From contig JALHLM010000110.1 in assembly GCA_022844585.1 (NCBI GenBank), positions 1 to 13,364 of the forward strand: 13,364 nt of DNA. The letters are read 5' to 3'. The stretch comes from Pirellulales bacterium (GTDB lineage: Bacteria > Planctomycetota > Planctomycetia > Pirellulales > JALHLM01). Positions 1 through 7,353 of this stretch are shown here, piece after piece (position 1 is the first letter of the stretch; each line of letters begins with the position of its first letter). The position numbers and the translations under genes are program-made. The notes under the pieces were generated by a model. The model was not told where the DNA came from and did no database searches. It was given only the letters and a program-made list of their open reading frames with translations.

Positions 1-63
1 CGGAGCGCGCGGGGATAGACGTTTTTTCGCGGTGCGCTCCGGGCGCTAACGCTTCCGGCTCTA
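1..63. repeat. Palindromic repeat, copy 1 (left arm cut by window edge)
   Basis: The right arm at 31-63 is the same as positions 7308-7340 except for one base in 33. Bases 1-8 (CGGAGCGC) are complementary to 34-41, so the window opens inside the left arm of a hairpin whose loop covers roughly 12-30, including a run of six T. The outer part of the left arm must lie before position 1. The element ends 27 bases before the stop codon of the response regulator gene, so it sits behind the 3' end of the two-component operon. It could be a REP/MITE-like dispersed repeat, a transcript end, or both. The repeat is seen directly; its role is inferred. Confidence 0.8.
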
Positions 64-90
64 TGGCGTGAGGTGAGCCAGCGATGCGGC

Positions 91-747
91 TTACGTTCCT
101 TCGGCCAAGCGCGGCCCAATTTCTTGCTCTTCGCCGAGCACTTTAGCTTCGATCACCTTGCGCAGCAATTCCGCCAGCGAATCCGCCTGCAGCTTGCTGA
201 ACACCGCGTGACGGCGAGCTTCCACGGTGCGCAAGCCGATCCCTAACTCGTGGGCGATCGCCTTGTTCTGTTGGCCGCGCACGATGCGCCGCAGCACTTC
301 CAATTCCTCGTCCAGCAGTGAAGCGACACAACGCCGCACTTCGGCGGCGCGAATGCGACTCGTGTATACCTCGGTGTCGAGCTTCAGCGCGCGTTCAATG
401 CATTGCCAAAGCTCCTGATCCCGGCACGGTTTTTCCAGCACGGTGACGGCGCCCAATTCCATCGCTTGCACCGCCAACGGCACGCTCGCGTAAGCCGTGA
501 TCAAAATCACCGGCATTCGGCCTCCTTCGTGGTTGAGTGCGCGGATCATATCCATGCCCGACGCGCCGAGCATGCGGTGATCGGTAATCAAGCACCCATG
601 CGCGTTGCGATCGAATTTCGCCAGAAATTCCTCGGCGGATTCGAAGCAAGCGGCGCGATATCCGTGCGATTCGACTAGCGCGCTTACCGACTCGCGCGCG
701 GCCGCTTCGTCGTCGACGACAAACACCACCGGGGCGTTAAGATTCAT
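91..747 (-). CDS. FixJ-family two-component response regulator
   Basis: Cytoplasmic transcription regulator that should accept a phosphate from the kinase encoded just upstream. The receiver domain fills residues about 5-120: acidic pair D12-D13, phospho-acceptor D56 in LITDHRM, T84 in LITAYAS and K106 in LEKP. A LuxR/FixJ-type helix-turn-helix follows at about 146-200 (NKAIAHELGIGLRTVEARR). I chose the ATG at 745-747, giving 218 residues, because GGAG lies nine bases before it. A TTG at 760-762 would add five residues, but it overlaps that same ribosome site. The start lies inside the kinase gene, whose stop is at 737-739, so the two are probably translationally coupled. All key receiver residues are present. 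The target promoters cannot be told from this window. Confidence 0.93.
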   Translation of the reverse strand: MNLNAPVVFVVDDEAAARESVSALVESHGYRAACFESAEEFLAKFDRNAHGCLITDHRMLGASGMDMIRALNHEGGRMPVILITAYASVPLAVQAMELGAVTVLEKPCRDQELWQCIERALKLDTEVYTSRIRAAEVRRCVASLLDEELEVLRRIVRGQQNKAIAHELGIGLRTVEARRHAVFSKLQADSLAELLRKVIEAKVLGEEQEIGPRLAEGT

Positions 748-3529
748 GACCAGGTTCTCCAACTAAAGGTAAGGTAACATGAAATGTCGATCCCACGCCC
801 ACATTGCGCGTGATCCAGATGCGTCCGCCATGCGCGGACACGATGTTGCGGCTGATCGCCAGTCCCAACCCGAGTCCGTCCGGCTTGGTTGTGAAGAACG
901 GATCGAACACGCGCTCCAAATCCTCCACGGGCACGCCGGCGCCGCGATCCATAATCGAGATATGTGCTTCGCCATGCTCGCGAGACAGTCCCGCGAGCAG
1001 GTTGCGATCCGCAACCTGGCACTGCTCCATCGAGTCGACGGCGTTTTGCAACAAGTTCACCAGCACTTGCTCGATTTGCAGGCGATCGACGCTGGCCGCG
1101 AGCGGTTCGTCCGACAGCGCCGCTTGCACGCGAATCCGCGCGGCCTTCGACATCGGCTCGACGAATCGTAGGCTGTCGCGCAGCACGGCGTTCAAGTCGT
1201 GCGGTTCCCGAATCTGCTGTCCTTTGCCGACGAATTCCCGCAATCGCCGCACGATTCCCGCCGCGCGATCGGCTTGCTCGGTGATGCGGGCCAGCCATTG
1301 GCACACGGTGTCGGCGCGTGGCGAATTGTCGTCGCGCAGTAATTGCAGACTTGCCGCGGCGAAATTGGAGATCGCGTAGAGCGGTTGATTCACCTCATGG
1401 GCGATGCCGGCCAGCATACCGCCGCTGACGGTCAATCGCGAGGCGTGCGCCAACTGCGCATCGCGCATCCGCAGCATCTCCGCGTCGCAGCGTTCTTCGG
1501 TCACGTCCCGCGCGATGACGATCGCGCTTTCGATGGCCTCGTGCACGACGATGGGGCCGAACCGGCAGTCGTAGACTCGCTCGGCGCCGTCCAGCCGATG
1601 CACGCGAATCTCTGTTCGCGTCGTCTCGCGTTCGATGAACACTTTCGAGAGCGCCGCTTGCAATCGCCGCGTATCTTCCGAGATGACCCAGGCCGTGGCG
1701 TGCGTCTCGCTCAACATGCAGCCGTCGCCGCGGATGTTGAATTGGTTGGCATAAGTAATGCGGCCGTGCTTGTCGAGCTTGGCGATCAGATCGGGCGCAT
1801 AGCGCATCACCGACCGCAAACTCGCCTCGCTTTGCGCCAGCGCTTGCTCCGCGAGGCGACGATTCGTCACGTCGAACAAGAGTCCGATCGTGTGGGTTAC
1901 CTTGCCGGCCGCGTCGCGCTGAAACACCGCTGCACGATTGTGCACCCAGCGCCAGGAACCGTCGCGATGCAACATCCGGTGTTCCACGTCGAACACCTCG
2001 TCGTCGTCCGCAGTTACCAACCGAACCAGCAATCCGGCGACCGTTTCACGCTCGGCCGGATGCAGCCAACGGTCGCGCAACGACTCGCCGGGAATTAAGA
2101 ACTCGGTGGCGTCGATACCGAGCAGTTCTTCCGCCCGGCCGTTGACATAGACGGCGCGATCCGCTGCCAAGTCCCAGACGAAGGTTACGGCCGGCGACGT
2201 CTGAATGATATGTGTCAGGAGTTGACGCTGTTCGGCGAGCGCTTCGGAAGCCAGGCGTCGATCCGTGACGTCGACGGTGGAGTCCAGCGTCTGATGCAAA
2301 CCGCCGTCCGGTAGCCGTTTGAAGATCGTGCTGCGCGTCGCGACCCAGCGGTGCGTGCCGTCCCGGCGCAGTACGCGATACTCCATCTCGCCGATGACCT
2401 CGTCGCCCTGTTGCGCCAGCCAGGCAATATGATTCGCCACGTGCTCAACGTCATTCGGATGCACGATCCGCGATTGCAGATCGCCATGCATCGACATCAT
2501 TTCGGCGGCGCTGTAGCCAAGCAATTCTTCCACGCGCGAGTTGACGTAAGCCATGCGCTGCGCGACGTGGTCATAGATGAAGACCACGGCGGGCGACGTA
2601 TCGGCGATCAATCGAAACAGCTCCGACTGCTCGGCGAGTCGCTGCTGGGCCTCCTTGGTCTCATTGACATCGATCGCCGCGCCCACGGCCGTAATCGGCA
2701 CGCCATTGGGATCGCGATCGAATGGCGCGGCACGCAGGTGCATCCATCGCCAGCCGCCGTCGCGATTGCGGCAGCGGATGGTGAGCATGGTCAGTTCTTC
2801 GTTTTTGGTCTGGCCCAGCGTTGCCAAAGCCGCTCTCGTGGCTGTCACCTCGTCGGGGTGCACGAGAAACTCAATGATCTCTCCGCCGACTTCCAGCAAT
2901 TCCTCGGCGGAGAATCCCAGCATGGGGACCAGACTTTCGGTCACATAGAGCAATCGACTTTGCCGCAGATCAATGATAAACGTGATCGCCGGCGATGTGT
3001 CTTGAACCCGCTCCAGCAACTTTTGTCGCGTTTGGAGCGTGGAATCCAACTCCTTCAGTCGCGTGATGTCGCTGCTGATGAACAGCGCCGCCCTCACTTC
3101 GCCTTGCTGGTCGCGGACCGGCACGCCGCGGCCCAGCCACCAGCGGCCGTCCAGCGTTTGCACTTCATAGGGTTCGGGGGTCTGGCCACGAAACACGGCT
3201 TCCAGCAGGTGACCGTGTTGCTGCTTTGACGCCTCGGTGACATAGTCCAGGCAATTGCTGCCGATGACGCGCGCGCGTTCATACTCCGGCAGCGTGCGAT
3301 TGGTCCAGCGGATCAGGCCTTGGCGATCGACCGCCACGATATTGTCCGGCAGATTCTCCGCGATCGTGCGCCAAAGGTCCGAGAGTTCGGTACCGGGGAT
3401 TTCCGGGTCGAAAGCAGTCGGCGATGTGGCGGATTCAGGCACGATTAGCTGGCGACTGGCTGCTAACGATTGGAGGGAACGATCGTGGCGGAACGAATGG
3501 AACAACGTGACGACATCACGATCCGCCAC
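737..3529 (-). CDS. Soluble multi-PAS sensor histidine kinase (FixL-like)
   Basis: Sensor kinase of 930 residues with no membrane segment, so it senses something inside the cell. Five PAS-type domains lie at about 54-160, 171-293, 301-426, 435-560 and 568-681. The second to fourth are clearly related (each starts near TSPAxxF and carries an HP[DNA]-type motif followed by a W-R-W or H-R-W strand). A FixL/NtrB-type HisKA domain follows with phospho-accepting H711 in AHEVNQPL. The ATPase domain has the N box (N825, N829), DRGAGVP at 861-867, FDPFFTTK and GLGLGL at 885-890. The start is GTG, with no good ribosome site, so it is less certain; another in-frame GTG lies at V30. No haem-binding signature was recognised in the PAS domains, so the signal is unknown. 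The partner is the overlapping FixJ-type regulator. Confidence 0.92.
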   Translation of the reverse strand: MADRDVVTLFHSFRHDRSLQSLAASRQLIVPESATSPTAFDPEIPGTELSDLWRTIAENLPDNIVAVDRQGLIRWTNRTLPEYERARVIGSNCLDYVTEASKQQHGHLLEAVFRGQTPEPYEVQTLDGRWWLGRGVPVRDQQGEVRAALFISSDITRLKELDSTLQTRQKLLERVQDTSPAITFIIDLRQSRLLYVTESLVPMLGFSAEELLEVGGEIIEFLVHPDEVTATRAALATLGQTKNEELTMLTIRCRNRDGGWRWMHLRAAPFDRDPNGVPITAVGAAIDVNETKEAQQRLAEQSELFRLIADTSPAVVFIYDHVAQRMAYVNSRVEELLGYSAAEMMSMHGDLQSRIVHPNDVEHVANHIAWLAQQGDEVIGEMEYRVLRRDGTHRWVATRSTIFKRLPDGGLHQTLDSTVDVTDRRLASEALAEQRQLLTHIIQTSPAVTFVWDLAADRAVYVNGRAEELLGIDATEFLIPGESLRDRWLHPAERETVAGLLVRLVTADDDEVFDVEHRMLHRDGSWRWVHNRAAVFQRDAAGKVTHTIGLLFDVTNRRLAEQALAQSEASLRSVMRYAPDLIAKLDKHGRITYANQFNIRGDGCMLSETHATAWVISEDTRRLQAALSKVFIERETTRTEIRVHRLDGAERVYDCRFGPIVVHEAIESAIVIARDVTEERCDAEMLRMRDAQLAHASRLTVSGGMLAGIAHEVNQPLYAISNFAAASLQLLRDDNSPRADTVCQWLARITEQADRAAGIVRRLREFVGKGQQIREPHDLNAVLRDSLRFVEPMSKAARIRVQAALSDEPLAASVDRLQIEQVLVNLLQNAVDSMEQCQVADRNLLAGLSREHGEAHISIMDRGAGVPVEDLERVFDPFFTTKPDGLGLGLAISRNIVSAHGGRIWITRNVGVGSTFHVTLPLVGEPGHES

Positions 3530-3606
3530 TCATCAGTGTCGCATTCCCGGATCCGCCGAGCCGGTTGCGACTGCAATCCGCGATGTTGATCGCCTAAACT
3601 GATTGG

Positions 3607-3996
3607 ATGCCGCGCTACGTCGTCCTACGCCATCATCTGCCCGAGCATGCGTCGCGACCGTCGCATTGGGACCTGATGTTCGATCTGGGCGACCCCACAT
3701 TACCAACGTGGGCCCTGGAACGTCCGCCGGACGACGAACTCGAACAAACGGCGATCCGCCTGGCCGACCACCGTCTCGCGTACCTGACCTATGAAGGTCC
3801 GCTAACATCCGATCGCGGTCGCGTCGAAGGCTGGGATCGCGGCATATGCAGCGTTGTATCGCTTTCGCCGAGCAGTTGGCAACTCCACTTACAGGGGGAG
3901 CGCCTATCAGGTGCGGTTTCGTTGATGCGTTCTGCGCCCGATTCCACGGAATGGGCGTATTCTTTCATTGCCACGAAGCCGACGCGCGGTGCGTGA
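3607..3996 (+). CDS. Stand-alone LigD 3'-phosphoesterase-like protein
   Basis: Small protein of 129 residues resembling the N-terminal phosphoesterase module of bacterial DNA ligase D, which trims 3' ends during non-homologous end joining. Visible matches are SHWDLMFD at 19-26 (LigD: LHYDFRLE), TWALERPP at 34-41 (SWAVPKGP), ADHRLAYLTYEG at 53-64 (EDHPLxYxxFEG) and GWDRG at 75-79 (VWDRG). H20, D22, H55 and Y59 fall on metal or active-site positions, but the arginine of HYDFR is M24 here. No polymerase or ligase domain lies next to it. It is divergent from the histidine kinase with a 77-base gap. The ribosome site is weak. Family membership is inferred from motif order; activity is unproven and it may be a non-catalytic or altered-specificity relative. 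Confidence 0.75.
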   Translation: MPRYVVLRHHLPEHASRPSHWDLMFDLGDPTLPTWALERPPDDELEQTAIRLADHRLAYLTYEGPLTSDRGRVEGWDRGICSVVSLSPSSWQLHLQGERLSGAVSLMRSAPDSTEWAYSFIATKPTRGA

Positions 3997-4089
3997 ATCG
4001 CATTAACAACGTCTCAGGTCGGAAAGGCCACTCGCTTTGTGGCAGATATGCGAGACCATCGCTCAAACTTAGTGCGCGCCGTCAGAGAC

Positions 4090-4791
4090 TTAACGAGCAT
4101 TGCCGGATCGCGGTTTCGTTCGACCTTCCAACACGATCCGATCCTTCTCGATGCTTACGTGCACGAGCTCGATTGCCGGCGCGTCCGCGTCCGAAGGAAC
4201 AATGGTCAACAGAGCGACGGGGAATCCGTCTTCCTCAGTCCATTGAACCGATTGGTCGAGTTGCGACGCGATGGTCGTCAAGGGTTCGATGATGGATCCC
4301 AGCGGCAATGGCACGGCGCCCCCGCGGAGTTGAAGGAAGCGAATCGCCAACGTATTCTCGTCCCGCACCTCGGCGTCGAACGCCACATTCACATACGTCG
4401 TGACCAGGCCTCGGTACTCAAAGGCGATCTGCCCGCGTTGCTCCTCGAAATCGACGCGCGGCGCGCCGACCGTTTCATCGGCCAGCTCCGGATGGTTGTT
4501 CGGCAGGTCGAAGGCCAGCCAACCATTCAGCTCATCCTCGCTGAATTCCGCCCGCCAATCTCCCGGTCGCTGCGCTTGGCTGACCGTGGCCGTCATATTG
4601 GCCAGACAGGCATCGCTGGCGGCCTGCTGGCCCGCCGCTGACTGAGCTAACTCTTCACGGTAGAAGTCCGGCGCTTGCCGCAGCAACATCCGCAACACCA
4701 GCACCAAGGCGATCATCGCCAACGCGCCGCCGATGAGCACCTTCTGCCAGCGCGGCGTCGCCGGCGGCGGTATAGCGCGCAATTTGGGCAT
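4090..4791 (-). CDS. Membrane-anchored protein of unknown function
   Basis: I do not recognise a characterised family. The protein has 233 residues. A short basic, proline-containing N-terminus is followed by one hydrophobic helix at about 18-36 (GGALAMIALVLVLRMLL), suggesting a single anchor with the rest outside the cytoplasm. Residues about 80-230 look like alternating beta strands and include FSEDELNGWLAFDLP, FEYRGLVTTYVNVAFDAEV and LPLGSIIEPL. The layout (anchor, a stretch requiring 'elNxwL', then a long beta sheet of lipid-binding-like strands) is loosely like the YpmS/DUF2140 proteins of Firmicutes, but this is only a weak analogy. The ATG at 4789-4791 has GGAAAG upstream. It is convergent with the LigD-like gene and 171 bases behind the S9 peptidase start-to-stop direction, so probably has its own promoter in 4792-4962. 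Confidence 0.75.
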   Translation of the reverse strand: MPKLRAIPPPATPRWQKVLIGGALAMIALVLVLRMLLRQAPDFYREELAQSAAGQQAASDACLANMTATVSQAQRPGDWRAEFSEDELNGWLAFDLPNNHPELADETVGAPRVDFEEQRGQIAFEYRGLVTTYVNVAFDAEVRDENTLAIRFLQLRGGAVPLPLGSIIEPLTTIASQLDQSVQWTEEDGFPVALLTIVPSDADAPAIELVHVSIEKDRIVLEGRTKPRSGNAR

Positions 4792-4962
4792 CAGGGTCTT
4801 TCCGGCACATGAGCGAAGCTAGCTGATCTGTCCTCGCAAATAGTGTACGGCCGCCTCCATCACGAGGCGAGTCGACTTTGAACCACCGATCAGGCCAGAA
4901 CATCCCGCCGCGTTGTTCGCACTACGCAAATGGACGTTGGTTCTTCGACCACAGGCCAATCG

Positions 4963-7149
4963 CTATTTCGCCTTCAGCGCCGCTTCCAGGCCTGGGACGT
5001 CGTTAGCGCCGTCTGGGACGGTGATCGTGGCGCCGTCGAAGGCTTTGCCAATGGGCTCGTAGCGGCCGCCGAGGTGTTCGGCGAGGAAGGCTTCGGCCAC
5101 GGCGTAGAACGACATGCGGTTTTCCGGCCGGGCGAAGCCGTGGCCTTCGTCGGGATAGAGGACGTAAGTCACCGGAATCTGCTTTGCCTTCATCGCGGCG
5201 ACGATCTGGTCCGCTTCGGCTTGCTTGACGCGCGGGTCGTTCGCGCCTTGCGCGATCAGGAGCGGTTTTTTGATCTTCTCGACAAAGTTGAGCGGCGAGC
5301 GTTCTTCGAGCAGCTTTTGACCTTCTTCGCTCGACGGATCGCCCATCAGCTCATGCATGATCGGCATCATGGGCATCCAGTACTCGGGCACGGAAGCCAG
5401 CAGCGTTTTCAAGTTCGAGGGGCCGACGATATCGACGCCGCAGTTGAACACGTCGGGCGTAAACGTCAGGCCGACCAGCGTCGCGTAGCCGCCGTAGCTG
5501 CCGCCCATGATGGCGATTTTTTCGGGATCGGCGATCTTTTCGTTCTTCGCCCATTCGACGGCGTCGAGCAGGTCGTCGTGCATTTTGGCGGCCCATTCCT
5601 TGGCGCTGGCGTTGATGAACTTCTTGCCGAAGCCGGTCGAGCCGCGGAAGTTCACGTTCAATACCGCGTAACCGCGGTTGGCCCAAAGCTGCGCGTCGGG
5701 GTTGAAGCCCCATTCGTCGCGCGCCCAGGGGCCGCCGTGGACGTCGAGGATCATCGGGACCGGCTTCGATGGACGCCCGTCGCCGTCTTCGTCCGAGCCG
5801 GGGGGCAGGGTCAAGTAGCTGACCAGGTCCAGGCCGTCGCGCGCCTTGATGATTACGTCGTGCATGTGGACCAAGGGCAAGCCCTTCAGGTCATCACGGT
5901 TGGCGAACAAGAAGTTCGCTTTCTTCCCCGCGCGATCATAGTAGTAGTACAGCACCGGGCCGTCGTCGGTGAGATAGGCCACGGTCCAATGCTGGTCGTC
6001 GAGCGTGCGGCTGGTGATCTGGAATTCGCCGTCATGCACGGTTTTCAAATAGTCGAAGTCCGGTTGCACGCTCGGATCGAGAATCTTCCATTCCTCGCGC
6101 GCGTAGGTGAAGGCGACCGCTTCAATGGTTTTTTCGGTGGGATGCGAGATCACGCCGCTTAAGTCCGCGCGGGGGTCTTCCGCCACGACGGTCTGCGCGC
6201 CGGTGGTTAAATCAATCGCCGTCAGCGCGCCGGTGTCGCGGTCGCGGCTTTCGATGAAATACAGGATGTTGCCGGACTTGTCGAAGCCAGCGGGACTAGA
6301 GGTCATCGCGTCCTGCATGGGGATCACGAGATAGTCGTCCCACCCTTGTGCGTCGTTTGGCTTGAGCAACTTCTTCCCTTCCGGGCTGTACTGCATGCCG
6401 AACCGCACGCGATAATCGTCGTCGATCACGAAGCCGGCCAGGCCGGGGTTTTCCTGGAGCAGCGTGCGCTCGCCGGTTTCGATGTTCACGCGATAGACGT
6501 CGTGAAGTTCCTTGTTGCGATCATTGAGGCCGATCAACACCTCGTTCGGGAACTTTTCACTGACGCCTTCGATTTGGGCGTTCACCTCCTCGATCGGCGT
6601 GAGATCTTTGGTTTCGCCGGACTCCAAGTTCACGCTGTAGACATGCCAGTTTTCGTCGCCGTCCTGATCCTGCGTGTAGAGCAGGTGCTTCGACGTGTAC
6701 GACCAGAAGTAGCCGCGGATGCCGCGCTTCGTGTCGTTGGTGACCGCTTTCGCCGCCGAGGGATCGCCGATCGGGCCGACCCAAACGTTAAGGACGTTGT
6801 TCACCGGCGCCAGAAAGCTCAGCTTCGACCCGTCCGGGCTGATCCGGGCCGCCGCGCGTTGAGGGTTGCCAAACAGCGTTTCACGCGCAATCAGCGGGAT
6901 ACCGGGCATCGTATCGTTCATGGGCGTCTGGGGAGCGGCGGGCGTGGTCGTGGAATTGGATTCGCTGCTGGCGGCAGTGGGCTTGGGTTCAGCGACCGCG
7001 GCATCGGCCGGCACGGGCGCCGGCAATTCTTCGGCGACTTCAACCGTCTTGGCCTCGGGGCCGGGCGTCGCGGGGGGCGCGCCGCAGCCGGTGAATCCGA
7101 GGAAGCAACTTGCAATCACCAGCGTCCATTGCCAAGTCGGGCGTGCCAT
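4963..7149 (-). CDS. Secreted S9-family (prolyl oligopeptidase-like) serine peptidase, probable lipoprotein
   Basis: Peptidase of 728 residues that should cleave short peptides outside the cytoplasm. The N-terminus has a hydrophobic signal ending in LGFTGC (Cys22), a probable lipobox although phenylalanine at -3 is unusual. A flexible Pro/Ala/Thr/Ser linker covers about 23-80. A beta-propeller of repeated strands (ISPDGSKLSFLAPV, YSPEGKKLL, GNILYFIESRDRDTG) runs to about 440, then an alpha/beta hydrolase domain. The catalytic triad is visible: Ser551 in GGSYGGY, Asp638 in GANDPRV and His670 in DEGHGF; DVHGGPW forms the oxyanion region. I chose the ATG at 7147-7149 because GGAGGAG lies six bases before it and the signal peptide then starts correctly; the longer frame up to 7218 would put 23 charged residues before the signal. 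Confidence 0.94.
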   Translation of the reverse strand: MARPTWQWTLVIASCFLGFTGCGAPPATPGPEAKTVEVAEELPAPVPADAAVAEPKPTAASSESNSTTTPAAPQTPMNDTMPGIPLIARETLFGNPQRAAARISPDGSKLSFLAPVNNVLNVWVGPIGDPSAAKAVTNDTKRGIRGYFWSYTSKHLLYTQDQDGDENWHVYSVNLESGETKDLTPIEEVNAQIEGVSEKFPNEVLIGLNDRNKELHDVYRVNIETGERTLLQENPGLAGFVIDDDYRVRFGMQYSPEGKKLLKPNDAQGWDDYLVIPMQDAMTSSPAGFDKSGNILYFIESRDRDTGALTAIDLTTGAQTVVAEDPRADLSGVISHPTEKTIEAVAFTYAREEWKILDPSVQPDFDYLKTVHDGEFQITSRTLDDQHWTVAYLTDDGPVLYYYYDRAGKKANFLFANRDDLKGLPLVHMHDVIIKARDGLDLVSYLTLPPGSDEDGDGRPSKPVPMILDVHGGPWARDEWGFNPDAQLWANRGYAVLNVNFRGSTGFGKKFINASAKEWAAKMHDDLLDAVEWAKNEKIADPEKIAIMGGSYGGYATLVGLTFTPDVFNCGVDIVGPSNLKTLLASVPEYWMPMMPIMHELMGDPSSEEGQKLLEERSPLNFVEKIKKPLLIAQGANDPRVKQAEADQIVAAMKAKQIPVTYVLYPDEGHGFARPENRMSFYAVAEAFLAEHLGGRYEPIGKAFDGATITVPDGANDVPGLEAALKAK

Positions 7150-7155
7150 GGAATT

Positions 7156-7162
7156 CTCCTCC
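7156..7162 (-). promoter_or_regulatory. Strong Shine-Dalgarno site of the S9 peptidase gene
   Basis: Read on the minus strand this is GGAGGAG, six bases before the ATG at 7147-7149. It is the best ribosome site in the window and decides the start of the peptidase gene against upstream in-frame candidates. Confidence 0.85.
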
Positions 7163-7212
7163 GTAATGAATTCGCGCGGGATGCGATGCGTTGTATCGTT
7201 CGGGCGGCGACC

Positions 7213-7228
7213 GGCCAAGTTCTTGGCC
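7213..7228. promoter_or_regulatory. Perfect 7-bp dyad upstream of the S9 peptidase gene
   Basis: GGCCAAG, two central bases, then CTTGGCC. It lies 64 bases upstream of the peptidase start codon, a place where an operator could sit, between the start codon and the palindromic repeat at 7256-7340. The symmetry is exact, but a single dyad of this length in GC-rich DNA may be chance, and no regulator gene is adjacent. Confidence 0.3.
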
Positions 7229-7255
7229 AGGATAGCGAATTGGAAGCCGTCCGGG

Positions 7256-7340
7256 TAGAGCCGGAAGCGTCAGCGCCTGGAGTGCATTGCGATCGACGCT
7301 GGTCGCCGGTGCGCTCCGGGCGCTCACGCTTCCGGCTCTA
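7256..7340. repeat. Palindromic repeat, copy 2 (complete)
   Basis: The left arm at 7256-7286 and the right arm at 7310-7340 are reverse complements over about 31 bases with three mismatches, two of which still pair as G-T. The tip is TAGAGCCGGAAGCGT. The loop is about 23 bases. The right arm is nearly identical to 31-63, so this is a dispersed family and not a one-off hairpin. It lies 13 bases behind the stop codon of the RNase D-like gene and about 100 bases upstream of the S9 peptidase start. It has no T tract, so a factor-independent terminator role is not clear. No transposase gene is nearby. Confidence 0.88.
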
Positions 7341-7353
7341 GAATCCTGTTTCT

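Noticed and set aside
1343..3229. Plus-strand open frames (251 and 292 codons) opposite the histidine kinase
   Set aside because: The minus strand encodes continuous PAS, HisKA and ATPase motifs there; the plus-strand products show none.
3520..3557. Direct repeat GATCCGCC at 3520 and 3550 flanking the kinase start
   Set aside because: Eight bases twice in GC-rich DNA is likely chance, and one copy lies within the coding frame.
3997..4089. Possible terminator between the convergent LigD-like and membrane-anchored genes (GCCAC/GTGGC stem; GTCTC/GAGAC pair)
   Set aside because: The stems are only five bases and there is no T tract; this is within chance for the composition.
3846..4641. Plus-strand frames of 148 and 200 codons opposite the membrane-anchored protein
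   Set aside because: The minus-strand product has a clear anchor helix and structured beta region, while these are Arg-rich and featureless.
4792..4962. Gap between the S9 peptidase and the membrane-anchored gene
   Set aside because: I looked for an RNA gene, small frame or hairpin and saw nothing convincing; the antisense 82-codon frame at 4655-4903 overlaps the annotated gene and has no motif.
4930..6162. Long plus-strand open frame of 410 codons opposite the S9 peptidase
   Set aside because: It lies antisense to a gene with a full catalytic triad, signal peptide and strong ribosome site. Its product is rich in Val, Arg, His and Asp without any recognised motif, as expected of a GC-rich shadow frame.
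7150..7218. Longer N-terminus for the S9 peptidase
   Set aside because: It would add 23 charged residues before the signal peptide and ignore the GGAGGAG site directly ahead of the ATG at 7149.
6346..7341. Plus-strand open frame of 331 codons opposite the S9 peptidase N-terminus
   Set aside because: It runs through the peptidase gene, its promoter and the palindromic repeat, with no recognisable domain.
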